DNA of 64,000 bases from Lasiosphaeris hirsuta (taxonomy: Eukaryota; Ascomycota; Sordariomycetes; Sordariales; Lasiosphaeriaceae). The notes beneath the pieces were generated by a model that worked only from the letters and a program-made list of their open reading frames with translations, was not told the origin of the DNA and made no database searches. Shown piece after piece: positions 23,369 to 36,875 of this stretch (within the stretch, counting starts at the first letter, position 1; each line of letters starts with the position of its first letter). The translations under genes were made by a program, and so were the position numbers. The stretch spans positions 5,580,001 through 5,644,000 of the forward strand of contig JAUKUA010000004.1 in the NCBI GenBank assembly GCA_030549175.1. The letters are read 5' to 3'.

Positions 23369-24696
23369 TGTCACACTAGTAGGCTCACCTAGGTCAACAG
23401 GGTCACTGACCTCCTTGACCGAGCCCTACACCAGCGGTACGAACCACACACAAGAAGCACATACCCATTGACCCACGAACATCCATCATGGATCACGTGG
23501 ATAAGAGAACTATCATAGAGGATAGCCATAACGTGGCTTAACCTCGGGACACGATCTCACACGTGGCTTATGGCCTATTCAGCCGACACGCAGGTCCGCG
23601 GATTCTCCTAAGCACCTATGGGTTATGATAGAATGCCTAGAACTACTTACAAGCCAGAGTAGCCGTACAATGGGTCTCACCCACGCTAGGTAACGTCATC
23701 AGACTTTAGATTTGTTATAGACAAGCTATTTAACCTTAGTATCGTAGTTAGGGCCTATACAGTTAGCCCAGACTCTATAACTAGTCTTTCGAATCATAGA
23801 CCTTCCCGTTATCGCCGACATTCCTTTAGAAGACCTAGAACCCGACGTTCTCCAGAGTCTAACTTTAATAGCGATAAGTGATCACGACCCCTACGTATAA
23901 ATTACGAAGGGAACCGTTACTATGACAGCCGACATAGGATCGACCTAACAGTACTGTAGCTAACGTAAGTACTAAGGACGTGAAGGAATACCTATAGTAA
24001 TAGATACTATATCACTAGAGCTATATAGATAAGTACTGATATCGGCTGTGGACTAACGTATGATAGGCCGGCTTTACTTAGCTTGTAATCGCTAATTTGT
24101 AAGGTATGAGAGACGGGTAGCTAAAAGGGAGATTTAGGACCGATAGGTAGTTAGGAAGATCCTTTAGATATTTTAGTATCTTTATATCTTATATATAGCC
24201 TTTCATAAGTAAGATAGGTATGTTACGATAGATTCTCGAGAGAAAGAAGCTTCTTAGTTCTCTTTAGATAAACCTAGAAAGATTATTAACTAAACTTTAA
24301 TGAAGTTAAAGGGTAATATAACCTTATAAATCCTTTCTGTTTCTCTTGACTTATAACCACGAAGTATTATGTCTTATTTTTTATTAGATCATTTTATCTC
24401 TTTAAACCTCTTTCTCTCTAACTCTTTATTACTTTATATTACAATAGTTAACTTTCTTACCGTTTTGTTTTAAATCTTTAAATCAAATCTTATACTTATT
24501 AGCCTTACGAAGATTAAGTCTTTAAGTTTATCGTATAAAAGCTTTAAACTAAACTAATAGTAATTATTAAGATAGTTTATTAAATAGTTAAGTTAAGAGT
24601 TAAAAAAAGATTAAAGCTTTATAGTTTAACTTTTTAATTAATATCTTACCTTATAATTATTATATCTTAAATCTTTATAAGCTAGCTTATATCATA
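23369..24696 (+). repeat. Gypsy-A A1 5' LTR
   Basis: It starts TGTCACACTAG and ends at the RIP-altered ATCATA (TCACA in better copies). The 5' half is far less mutated than the 3' half. Confidence 0.9.
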
Positions 24697-25781
24697 GATA
24701 ATCTTTCTTCTTTAAAAACATTCCTTTACTTGTTACTTTATTTATGATAGCTAGTAACCTTATATCATATTTAGCCGTACTTCGGGGTCGAGAAACTAAA
24801 CCTAACTCCGAAACCAACCTTATGATTTAGAAACCTCCTAAGATCGAAATATAGACTATTAAGAGATTCTTTACTTTTTTATTAAGTTCCGAAACTCTTA
24901 TTAAACTATCATAATAGTTTATTTATCTTTATAATTAAGTTACCGAAGCTTATAAAAAACTTTACTTCTTTATCAATAATACATACGAAGATAAAAAAAG
25001 GCTTAATTTACTTACTTTTATATTTATTACCTTAGTTACTAACTACTAGTTAATAATATAGTATATTAAGACAAATTAATATGTTCTTAAAAGTACTTAG
25101 TAAAAATTAGAAGCTTTTTATATTACTTTCGGTATTAAAGTTAATTAGAAATTAGCCTAGTTTGCTACTTAAATAGCCTAACATAAAAAATCCCTTAACC
25201 TTATTATTATACATACCGAAGCTCTTTATAAAGAAATTATCAAACAAAAATTATAATAGGTATAGTAAATATAAAAATAAGAAATATAAGCTAAGGAATA
25301 AAACGTTAAGCTTATTAAAGTTAAGAAACTTCTTTATATTTAAGAGAAAAAGTAAGCTTGATAAGATTATTATAATATAAAATTTAACTACTAGTCTATC
25401 ATAGTCTAAAGCTAACTTAATTTTCTTATAATACTTTAATAACCGGAAGTATTATAGATTCCGAAAAACTAAAAACTGTTTAAATAACTTAAGACCTACT
25501 TTAACAACCTTGTTAAAGAAACTCTTATATTAAGGTTAATATGAGTAAGGCCTTATGATAAGAAATAAATTATCTAAAAAGTTATAATACGTTTATAAAA
25601 AATCTTATCTATTAAACTTTTATAATAGCCGTTATAACTATCTAAGAAATTAACTTTTATACGATACTTTAACTAAGATAAAAATCCTCTCTTAGACTAT
25701 AACCTCTAAAGAAAGGCTACCTAAGAAATCTTAATACGAGCCTAGAGATAGGTCGATAGTATATAAAACTCCGATATTAAA
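24697..25781 (+). other. Gypsy-A A1 leader between LTR and gag
   Basis: About 1.1 kb with no readable frame. No TGG primer-binding site follows the LTR within two bases (GATAATC is there instead). The element may prime by another route, or the site may be mutated. Confidence 0.4.
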
Positions 25782-27160
25782 ATGAGAAGTAGAAATATTA
25801 AAAGAAATTTATCTTTTTATTATACTAAAATAAAAATATTACCTTCTTTAAATAGTAGTAATAATAATAACGACTTAGACGATAATCTCTATTATATAAG
25901 TCTACCTCTTAGTCTTCTTAAACTATTAAAAGACCTACCTAAACCTTTAGGACCTCCGGAACCTTAGGGTCTAAGCTTCCAAAGCCTTTTACCTCTATAT
26001 AACCCTATAACAATCTTTCTTAACCTTATCTATACTAACTGAGACCTAATTTATAATAATATTAATATAATTTAGGACTTTCGTAATTAAGGTATTACCA
26101 TAACTATAATAAAACCTAAAAAATATAACAGAAAGGATAAGGGCGAATTTAAGACATAGTAATACTTCGTTAAGAAATATTTTAATATCTATAAATAAAG
26201 TTTCCTTGACGATAAGGTTAAAATTAGTTTTGTTAGTACTTTTACCAAAGGTACTATCCTCGAATAGTATTAGAAAAGAGAGACTTAGATTAAAAAGCTT
26301 AGCTTAATAGATCAGTGGAATAACTATGTTACTACTATAGTTAAACGTTTCTATGACCTAGTACAAAGAGCTAAGGACTACGAGGTTATAAAAGTCTTAA
26401 CCTACGATAAAGATATAAACAAATATATGACTAAATTTTAAGAACTTAATTATACTATCGATCTTAACGGTTAGGCCTTATAATTACTAGTTACTAATAC
26501 TATCTCTAATATTATAATAGACTTAATCTATTTATATACGAGATACTTCTCTCTTAATAATACCGACTTTTTCGAAGTTGTTATTACTGTTAGCTTAATT
26601 TATAAAGACAAAATAAAGAACTACGAAATTAGTCGTAAAGCTAAGTAAAGAAAAGGAAAGTCTACTTCGAATAATAAGGAACGTTTAAAAAAGAATAATT
26701 ACTATGAAGAAACGAATATTTCTAACTCTTATCTTAGTCTAATATCTATAAAAGAAAAACCTAAGAAAGGCTCAAAGTAGAAGTAATAAGATAAGGAGGA
26801 TAATCTCCCGGTATCTATCTAAACGAAGTATTAGTAAATCTATAAGGAAATTGTTATTAAGATAGACTAAGTCGAAATTAATAAACATAAGATAAGTAAA
26901 GGATATTACCGTTATAGACGTTAAGGTTATAACACTCTTAAATGTTATAGTAAGAAAACTAAGGATAGTAAGAATATCTCTAGGTTACCTAGGAAAATCT
27001 CTAGAGTTAAGATTAAATATAAAAGAAATAAAGACGAGGATATCTCTCTTTAACTATTAAAGAAGGCTAAGGTCTTTACGATAATAGAAAAAGACTATCC
27101 TAAGCTTTTTTCTTATATTGTTAAACTATCCGATAATAAAGATATATCAGATTTTTAAAC
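25782..27160 (+). pseudogene. Gypsy-A A1 gag with CCHC zinc knuckle, decayed
   Basis: The frame opens with an ATG at 25782 (61 codons clean) and can be followed through TAA/TAG stops. A capsid-like helical region is followed by a Lys/Ser-rich linker. A zinc knuckle lies at about 26900-26948, where the codons read Y-Y-R-Y-R-R-stop-G-Y-N-T-L-K-C. Undoing C-to-T/G-to-A at the key positions gives the spacing C-x2-C-x4-H-x4-C exactly. Gag packages the element RNA in the particle. Confidence 0.75.
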
Positions 27161-27199
27161 AGTACCTCGAAACTTATAGTATCGAAAACCGTACCTTGA

Positions 27200-30100
27200 T
27201 ATACCGTAACTTCTACTAAGAAGCGTACCTATCACGACATAGAGAAATCTTCTTATAAGAAGATTAAGTAAAACTATAAACTATATCATAATACTTATAA
27301 GATTGTCCTTATGACTATTATCTATTATAAAGCTAAGAAAATTTTTGTCTAAGTACTTTTAAACCTTAGTATCTTTAGCCTAGTTATAAGTAAAGACCTT
27401 ATTAAAAAATAAAACATTTCTTACGTCTATAAAGTAATCTTAAAACCCTTAGAAGCCTTTAATAAAACTATTAACCTTAAATTAGATAAGAAGTATACTA
27501 AAGAAATCGTTTTATAGTATTAGATAAAATACTTTTCTTATATAATATTTAAAATCTTTCTTCTTAATATAGAATATGATATCTTCTTATTATACTAGTA
27601 GTTATAACAATATTAACTAAAGTACCTATAAGACTTTGATATATTAAAAGTAACTTTTAGTTTAGACTATTATTACTAAAACTATACTTCTTTTGTAATT
27701 TTAAGAAGTAAAAGCTTAATCATAAATATTATAACGTCTTATGTCCTAAATATCTCTAAAAGATTTAAAATCTTTATATCTTTAATATTTCTTAAAGTAA
27801 CCTAACGGCTTTTAGACTATCAGCCTTAAGACTATATAATTAATATTATTAAAGATAAAAAGCTTCTATAAAAACCTCTTTATCTTATGTTACCCTTAGA
27901 AAAGAAAATCCTTTATAAATAGTTAAACTAGATATTTAAAAAAGGTAAGATACAGAAATTAAAGTTACTTTATTCTTTACTTATTTTCTTTATAGATAAA
28001 GAAGTATTATTAGAAAAGGTAACTATTAAAAACTTAAAAAACCTCCGTCTTATAGTTAACTATTAAAAAATTAACAAATAAATTGTTAAAAACTACTACT
28101 TATTATCTCTAATTATTAAACTTTAGAACGCCTTTACTAGGTCTATTATCTTTATAAAGATAGACTTAAAGTTAGGTTTTAACTTAATTCGGATAAAAAA
28201 GAGCCATAAGTAGAAAATAATATTTCGAACCTATTACAACTTCTTCAAGTTTAACATAATATCTTTTAGTCTTATTAATACTTTTGTTACCTTCTAAGAT
28301 ATAATAAATTATATCTTTTAAGATCTTATTGATTAAAGTCTCTTGTCTTATATTAACGACCTTCTTATTTATATAAGTTCTAAAGAGAAATATAATAAAA
28401 TTATCATTAAAGTTCTTAAGTAATTTCAGAAGTATAACTTTATTATTAATCTTATTAAATATATATAAGATATTAAGAAATTAAAAAACTTAGGTTATAT
28501 TATTAATATAAAGGATATCATAATGTCAAAGGATAAAATAAAATATATCCTTTCATAAGAACAGCTAAAATCGGTAAAAGAAGTTTAGTAATTTAATAAA
28601 TTTACGAACTTTTATAGATATTATATTAAAGGTTACTTATATATTACTAAGCTACTTACTGATTTTATAAACTTCACTTAGAAAACTTAGACGTGAAATA
28701 ATTAGATAAATACTATGTTTAAAGTATTAAAAAAAGCCTTTACTAAAGCTCTCGTTTTAGTTTATTTTAACCCTAATAAACTATCTATTATCAAACCCGA
28801 TGTTTCAAATTATATATTAAAAAGAATAATATTATAGAAGTAAGATAATAGTAAGATATATCTTATAGCGTTCTACTTAAAAAAACTAATTTCTATAGAA
28901 ATTAACTATAAGATCTACGATAAGGAACTTCTAACAACAGTTAATTATTTCTAGCGGTAGAGATATTATCTTAAGGGTGTTAAATATTGTATCGAAGTCT
29001 TCTTAGACTATTATAATCTAGAATACTTCTAAACTACAAAGGTCCTTAACTACCGCTAAGCCCGATAAGCTTAATAACTCGCTACCTTTAACTTTGTTAT
29101 CAACTTTTATCTCGGTATATAAAATACCAAGGCCGATATTTTTTCGTAGTATAAAGATAATTTTCTTAAAGGAAGAGATAAAAACTAGCCGATAACTTTT
29201 ATTTTAAATGAAGGACATTTCTCTTATTTAGAGGTTTCGACATTTATACTTTTAAAAGTACGCCTTTATAATATTCTAATACCAAAATAAAACAAAGAAT
29301 TCTTTAAGTAAATCAAAGTTACTACTTTTATAGATAAAATTTATTAGGATGCTTTAGTTTCTCCTAGAAAGAATATAACTAACAAAGACAGAATCTTATT
29401 TATAAAGAATCATATTTAAATCTTTAATAACTAAAAACTTAAGATTTAAATTATCTACTCTAAATACGATATTAAAGTAGTAGGTTACATAGGTATAGAT
29501 AAAACTATTAAGCTTATTAGATAGTATATATATTAACAAAACCTTAAGAAGGACGTCGTTAACTTTATACGTTCTTGTCATAAGTACTAAAGTAATAAGC
29601 TAAGACGTTACCTTTCTTTCAGATTACTTTACTTTATTAAGTTAGAATACTTTCCTTAAAAGCTCATTTTAATAAACTTTATAACGGACTTTTCTTTCTT
29701 TAATAAATATAACTCTATCTAAGTTATTATTAATATCTTTACTAAAATAACATACTTTATCCTTTTAAAAAATAACATTAAGAAGATAAAAGACTTAATC
29801 TCTCTCTTTACTTATAAATGTTAGAAATATTATAATATATCTACTAGTATTATCTCTAATTAAAATTTACAATTTAATATAAAACTTTAATATAACTTTC
29901 TTAAATATGTTAAAGTCAAGCTAAAAATATTAACCTCGTTCTATCTTAAAATAAATAACTAAACTAAATGTTTTAATTAACATATCAAGACTTACCTTAA
30001 AGCCTTCGTTAATTATAAGATAAATAACTAAGATATCTTATTATCTATAGCTAAATTTACGTGAAATAATATTAAATTAACTTCTATTAATAACTCTCCT

Positions 30101-30770
30101 TTCTATACTAACTATAGATATTATCTAGCCGTTAATAATCTCTCTAACAAATTTACGTATAACCCGTATAGTAAGATTATGATATATTAGATAATAACGG
30201 TCTACGAGAACCTCTATAAAATCTTTAAAGAATCTCGAAAACGGATAAAGAAGTATATAGATCAGAAGCGAACGGAAGTATCTTCCTTTAAAGAAAAGTA
30301 ACTAGTAATATTTAACGTACGGAACATTAAGACTAAGAGACCTTCTAAGAAACTAGATAGAAAGTTACTCAGTCTATTTAAAATCTCTAAAGTAATATCT
30401 CCTATAACCTTAAAACTTAAACTTCCGAAGTATTAGAAAATTTATTCTACCTTCTATATTTTTTTTATTAAGCCTTTCCGAATTAGCTCCTAACCGATCT
30501 CTAACCCTATTTAAGTCTTAGAATAAGTAAAAGATATTTATCCTAAGGAATTTATAGTAAAAGAAATTATAAACTTCCGTACTAAGAAAAGAATAATAAA
30601 GTATCTTATTAAATAGGATAGGTACTCCAAAGAAAAAAATTAGACTTAAGAACTATATAAGCATTTCTTTAATACCTAGAAACTTTAGGACTTCTACGTT
30701 AAGTACCTATATAAGCTTAAGGACCCTAGGGTTATTAACCTAGGGACTTAAGACGAGTCTTTCTAAGAGG
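27200..30770 (+). pseudogene. Gypsy-A A1 pol (RT, RNase H, integrase), decayed
   Basis: The RT box YINDLLIYISSKE lies at about 28349-28387 (YxDDLLIYS with the first Asp changed to Asn by GAC to AAC). RNase H follows (about 28738-28900; LVYFNPNK, KPDVSNYIL). An integrase zinc-binding region lies at about 29480-29595, with a GYIGID...RSCHKY segment standing for the H-H-C-C motif. The order RT-RH-IN marks Ty3/Gypsy. The frame is lost throughout. Confidence 0.8.
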
Positions 30771-30778
30771 GGAGATAA

Positions 30779-32106
30779 TATTATATTAGTAGGCTTACTT
30801 AGGTTAATAAGGTTATTAACCTCCTTAACTAAGCCTTATACTAGTAGTACGAACTACATATAAGAAGTATATACCTATTAACCTACAAAAATCTATTATA
30901 GATTATGTAGATAAGGAAACTATTATAAAGGATAGTTATAATGTAGCTTAACCTTAGGATACGATCCTATGTATAGCTTATGGCCTATTTAGCCGATACG
31001 TAGGTCCGTAGATTCTCTTAAGTACTTACAGGTTATGATAGAATACCTAGAACTACTTATAAGCTAGAGTAGTTATATAATGGGTCTCGCCTATGCTAAG
31101 TAACGTTATTAGACTTTAGATTTGTCATAGATAAGTTATTTAACCTTAGTATCGTAGTTAGGGTTTATATAGTTAGCTTAGACTTTATAACTAGTCTTTC
31201 GAATTATAGACCTTCTTACTATTACCGATATTCCTTTAGAAAACTTAAAACCCGACGTTCTCCGGAGTCTAGCTTCAGTAGCGACAAGTAATTACGACCC
31301 CCGTATATAAGTCACGAAAGGAACCGTTACTATGATAGCTAACATGGGATCGACCTAACAGTACTATAGCTAACGTAAGTACTAAAGACGTGAAGAAATA
31401 TCTATAATAATAGATACTATACTACTAAAGTTATATAGATAAGTATTAATACCGGCTGTAGACTAACGTATAATAAGCCGGCTTTACTTAGCTTGTAACC
31501 GCTGATTTGTAAGGTACGAGGGACGGGTAGCTAGAAGGGAGATTTGGGACTAATAAGTAGCTAGGAAGATTACTTAGGTATTTTAGTATCTTTATATCTT
31601 ATATATAGCCTTTCATAAGTAAGACAGGTATACTACGACGGATCCTCGAGAGGAAGAAGCTTCTTAGTTCTCTTTAGACAAACCTAAAAAGATTATTAAC
31701 TAAACTTCAGTGAAGCTAAGGAGTAATATAACTTTATAAATCCTTTCTGTTTCTCCTGACTTGTAACTACGAAGTATTATGTCTTATCTTTTGTTAGATC
31801 ATTCTATCTCCCTGAACCTCCTTCTCCCTAGCTCTCTACCACTTTATATTACGACAGTTAACTCTCTTACCGTTCTGTTCTAAACCTTTAAATCAGACCT
31901 TGTACTTATTAGCCTTGCGAAGATCAAGTCCTTGAGTTCGTCGTGTAAAAGCTCTAAACTAGACTAACAGTAATTGTCGGGATAGTTCGCTAAACGGTTA
32001 AGTCGAGAGTTAAGAAAAGGTTAAAGCTCTACAGTCTGACTCTTTAATTGATATCTCACCTTATAGTTGTCACACCCCAGACCTTTGTGGGCTGGCCTGT
32101 ATCACA
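30779..32106 (+). repeat. Gypsy-A A1 3' LTR
   Basis: 1328 bp, same length as the 5' LTR. It ends GTATCACA and is followed by the target duplication CAAGC. Confidence 0.9.
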
Positions 32107-33115
32107 CAAGCTACTTAACCTCAGTATCGTGATCAGGGCCTACATTGTTAGCTAAGGTCCTATAGTTAGTCTTTCGAATTATGAACCTTCCTACTATTAC
32201 TGGCATTCCTTTAGAAGACTTAGAACCTAATGTTGTCCGGAGTCTAGCTTTAGTAGTAATAAGTAGCCACTACCTTTACATATAAGTCATAAAGGGAACT
32301 GTTACTATGAGAGTCGATATAAAATCAACCTAACAGTATTATAACTAACATAAATACTAAGGACGTGAAGGAATATTTATAACAATAAATACTATGCTAC
32401 TTAAGTTATATAGATAAGTATTAATATCAACAATAAACTGACGTGTAATAGGCTAGCTTCACTTAGTTCATAACTACAGATTTGTAAGGCGTGAGAGACA
32501 GGTAGCTAAAAGGGAGATTTGGGACTAACGGGTAGCTAGGAGAATCCTTTAGGTATCTTAATATTTATATATCTTATATATAGCTTTTTATAAGTAAGAT
32601 CGGTACGTTACGATGGATCCTTAAGAGAAAGAAGTTTCTTAGTTCTTTTTAAATAAACCTAAAAAGATTATTAGTTAAACTTCAGTGAAGCTAAGAGGTA
32701 ATATAACCTTAGAAACCTTTCCGTTTCTTTTAACTTATAATTGTAAACGTATTATGTCTTATCTTCTACTAGATTATTCTATTTCTTTAAACCTTTTTCT
32801 TCTTAGTTTTTTATTATTTTACATTATGGTAGTTAACTTCCTTACCGTTCCGTTTTAAAGCTTTAAATTAGACTTTGTACTTATTAACCTTATAAAGATT
32901 AATTCTTTAAGTTTATCATATAAAAACTTTAAACTAGATTAATAGTAATTATCGAGATAGTTTGTTAAACGGTAGAGTTGAGAGTTATAAAAAGTTAAAG
33001 TTTTATAGTCTAATTCATTATTTGATATCTTATCTTATAATTATCATATCTTAAACCTTTAGTAGCTAGCCTATGTTATAGATAATCTTTCTTTTCATTT
33101 AAATCTTTAAATAAC
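32107..33115 (+). repeat. Older Gypsy-A LTR, right part, plus 35 bp of its internal region
   Basis: It continues the LTR interrupted at 23368, starting with the duplicated CAAGC and TACTTAACC, and reaches the LTR end at about 33080. The next 35 bases match the first bases after the A1 5' LTR (GATAATCTTTCTT), so this was the 5' LTR of a longer element. It was then cut by an inverted copy at 33116. Confidence 0.85.
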
Positions 33116-35544
33116 TGTAATATAGGCCAGCCCGTGGAGGTCTGGGATATGACAACCACAAGGTAAGATATTGAGTAAAGAGTCAGATTGTAAAGCTTTA
33201 ACCTTTTCCTAACTCTCGACTTAACCGTTCAGCGAACTACTCCGACAATTACTGTTAGTCTAGTTCAAAGCTTTCACACGATGAACTTAGAGACTTAATC
33301 TTCGTAAGGCTAATAAGCTTAAGGTCCGATTTAAAGGTTTAGGACAGAACGGTAAGGAAGTTAACTGTCGTAATATAAAGTAGTAAAGAGCTAAGGAGAA
33401 GAAGGTTCAGGGAGATGGAATGATCTAACATAAGATAAGACACAATACTTCGTAGTCGTAAGTTAGAAGAAACAGAAGGGTTTACAAGGTTATATTACCC
33501 CTTAGCTTCACTAAAGTTTAACTAATAATCTTTCTAAGTTTGTCCAAAAAGAACTAGGGAACTTCTTCCTCTCGAGGATCCATCGCGGCATACCTGTTCT
33601 TTTATAAAAGGCTATATATAAGATACAAAAATACCAAAATACCTAAAGGATCCTCCTAGCCGCCCGTCAGTCCCAAATCTCCTTTCTAGCCGCCCGTCTC
33701 TCACGTCTTACAAATCAGTAGCTATAAGCTAAGTAAAGCCGGCCTATTACACGTTAATCCACGGTTAGTATTAGTACTTATCTATATAGCTCTAGCGGCA
33801 TAGTATTCATTATTACAGGTATTCCTTCACGTCCTTAGTACTTATGTTAGCTACAATACTATTAAGTCGATCCCCTGTCGGCTATCACAGTAACAGTTCC
33901 CTTCGTAACTCACACGTAGGAGTCACAGCTACCTGTTACCACTAAAGTTAAACTCTAAAGAACGTCAGGTTCTAAGTTTTCTAAAGAAATACTAACGATA
34001 GTAAGAAGGTTTATGATTTGAAATACCAACTATAAGATCTAAGCTAACTATATAAGCCCTAACTACGATACTAAGGTTAAATAGCTTATCTATAACAAAT
34101 CTAAAGTCTGATAATGTTACTTAGTATAGGCGAGATCCGTTGTATAACTACTTTAGCTTATAAGTAGTTCTAGGTATTTTATCGTGACCTATGGGCGCTT
34201 AGGAGAATCTACTGACCCGTGTGCCAGTTAAATAGGCCGTTAGCTATATGTAAGATCATATCCTAAGGTTAAGCTATGTTATGGCCATCCTTTGTAACAG
34301 TTCTCTTATCTACATAATCTATAGTAAATACTCATAGGTTAATAGGTATATACTTATAGTTTGTACCGTTAGTATATAACTTAGTTAAGGAGGTCAGTAA
34401 CCTTATTAACCTTAGGTAAGCCTACTAATATAATACCATTCCCCCTCTTAGAAGGACTTACCTCAAGTCCCTAGGTTAATAACCCTAAGGTCCTCAAGCT
34501 TATATAGGTATTTAACATAGAAGTCCTAAAGTTCCTAGGTATTAAAGAAGTACTCGTATAGTTCCTATATCTAATCTTTCTCGTTAAGATATTTCTCCCA
34601 TTTAACGTGATATTTTACTATCCCTTTCTTAGTACGAGAGTTTATGATTTCCTCTATTATAAATTTCTCAGGGTAAATATCTCCTACTTACTTTAAGACT
34701 TAAATAGGGTTAAGGATTGGCTAAGAGCCAGTTTAAAAAGGTTCAATAAGAAAGACATAAAAGGTAAGATAAATCTTCTAATGTTTCGGAAGTTCGAGTT
34801 TTATGACTATGGGAGATACTACCTTAGAGATCTTAAATAGGCTAAGTAACTTTTTGTTTAGTTTCTTAAAAGGTCTCTTAGTCTTAATATTTCGTACGTT
34901 AAGTATTACTAGTTATTTTTCTTTAAAGGAAGGTACTTCTGTTTACTTCTGATCCATATACTTCTTTATCTATTCTTAAGATTCTTTAAGTGTTTCACAA
35001 AGGTTTTCGTAGACCGTTATTATCTAGTATACTATGATTTTACTATATAGGTTATGTGTAGATTTATTAAGTAATTGTTAGTAGCCGGATAATATCCGTA
35101 GTTAACGTAGAAAGGAGAGTTACCCGTAGAAGTTAATCTAATGTTATTCCACATAAATTCGGCTGTAAGTATTAAGATGTCCTAGTTATTCATCTCGTAA
35201 TTAACGAAGATTCTAAGATAAGCCTCGATGTATTAATTAAGACGTTTAGTTTAGCTATTTATCTCAGGATAGAATGAGGTTAATACTTTTAGCTTAACTT
35301 CGATATATTTAAAGAAGTTACACTAAAAACTTATGTTAAACCATAAATTTCGGTTAGAGATAATATCGGTAGGTATACCATAATATTTTTAACATTCGTA
35401 GATAAAGATTAGAATTAAGTCTTTTATCTTCTGAGCTTTGTCTTTTAAAGATATGAAATATACCATTTTGGTAAAGGTATCAACAATGACCTAGATAGAA
35501 TTACATTTATTAAAAAGAAGAAAGTCTATTATAAAGTCTATTAA
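33116..35544 (-). mobile_element. Gypsy-A copy in reverse orientation, 3' LTR and 3' end of pol
   Basis: 33116-34435 is the reverse complement of the LTR. It is followed by the reverse complement of the polypurine tract (CCCCCTCTTAG) and then of the integrase end of pol, corresponding to about 29670-30778 of A1. It stops at 35544 where another inverted LTR begins. It is less mutated than A1. Confidence 0.85.
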
Positions 35545-36875
35545 TGTGACACAGGCCAGCCTACGAAGGTCTGGGGTGTAACAACTACAAGGTGAGATAC
35601 CAAATGAAAAGTCAGACTGTAGAGCTTTAACCTTTTCCTAACTCTCGACTTAACTGTTTAGCGAACCACCCCGACAATTGCTGTTAGTCTAGTTCAGAGC
35701 TTTTACACGACGAACTTAGGGACTTGATCTTCGCAAGGCTAATAAGCACAAGGTCCGATTTAGAGGTTTAGAACAGAACGGTGAGGGAGTTAACTATCAT
35801 AATATAAAGTGGTAGAGAGCCAGGGAGAAGGAGGTTTAGGAAGATAAAATGATCTAACAGGAGATAAGACATAATACTTCGTAGTTACAAGTTAGGAGAG
35901 ACAGAAGGGTTCACAAGGTTATATTACCCCTTAGCTTCACTGAAGTTTAGCTAATAATCTTTCTAGGTTTATCCAAAGAGAACTAGGGAGCTTCTTCCTC
36001 TCGAGGATCTATCGTAACGTACCTGTCCTACTTATAGAAGGCTATGTATAAGATATAAGGATACTAAAATATCTGAAGGATCCTCTTAGCCACCCGTCGG
36101 TCCTAAATCTCCTTTCTAGCTGCCCGTCTCTCACGCCTTACAAATCAGCGGTTATAAGCTAAGTAAAGCCGGCCTATCATACGTCGGTCCACGGCCGGTA
36201 TTAATACTTATCTATATAGCTCTAGCGGCATGGTGTCTATTACTACAGATGTTCCTTCACGTCCTTAGTACTTACGTTGGCTACAGCGTTGTTAGGTTAA
36301 TTCCTAGGTTAACTATCACAGTAACAGTTCCCTTCATGACTTATATGTAGGGGGGTCGCGGCTACTTGTTACCACTGAAGCTAGACTTTAGAGAACGTTA
36401 GGTTCTAAGTCTTCTAAAGGAATGCCAGTAATAGCGGGAAGGTCCCTGATTCGAAAGACTAGCTATAGGATCTGGGCTGACTATGTAGGCCCTGACCACG
36501 ATACTAAGGTTAGATAGCTTGTCTATGACAAATCTGAAGTCTAATGACGTTACCTAGTATAGGCGAGATCTATTATATAGCTACTCTAGCTTATAAGTAG
36601 TTCTAGGTATTCCGTCGCGATCTATGGTCGTACCTAAGGATCTGTTAACCTATATACGGGCCGAATAAGCCACTGACCACACGTAAGATCATATCCCGAA
36701 GTTGAGCCACTTTGTGGCCATCCTCTGTGATAGTTCCCTTATCCACGTGATCTATGATGGATGTTCGTGGGTCAATGGGTATGTGCTTCTTATGTGTGGT
36801 TCGTGCCGCTGGTATATAGCTCGGTCAAGGAGGTCGGTAACCCTATTAACCTTAGGTGAGCCTACCAGTGTGACA
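35545..36875 (-). repeat. Complete inverted Gypsy-A LTR
   Basis: It runs TGTGACACAGGCC... to ...CTACCAGTGTGACA, the full 1331-bp LTR in reverse. One of the better-preserved copies. No matching 5-bp duplication was seen (ATTAA left, AACCA right). Confidence 0.85.

Larger units (their letters stand above)
23369..32106 (+). mobile_element. Gypsy-A copy A1, full-length LTR retrotransposon, RIP-damaged
   Basis: Both LTRs are 1328 bp (23369-24696 and 30779-32106), and the element is 8738 bp. The flanks are CAAGC at 23364-23368 and CAAGC at 32107-32111, a perfect 5-bp target duplication inside an older LTR of the same family. A polypurine tract (AAGAGGGGAGATAA) immediately precedes the 3' LTR. Inside are a gag with a CCHC zinc knuckle and a Ty3/Gypsy-type pol, all closed by TAA/TAG stops. 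Confidence 0.93.
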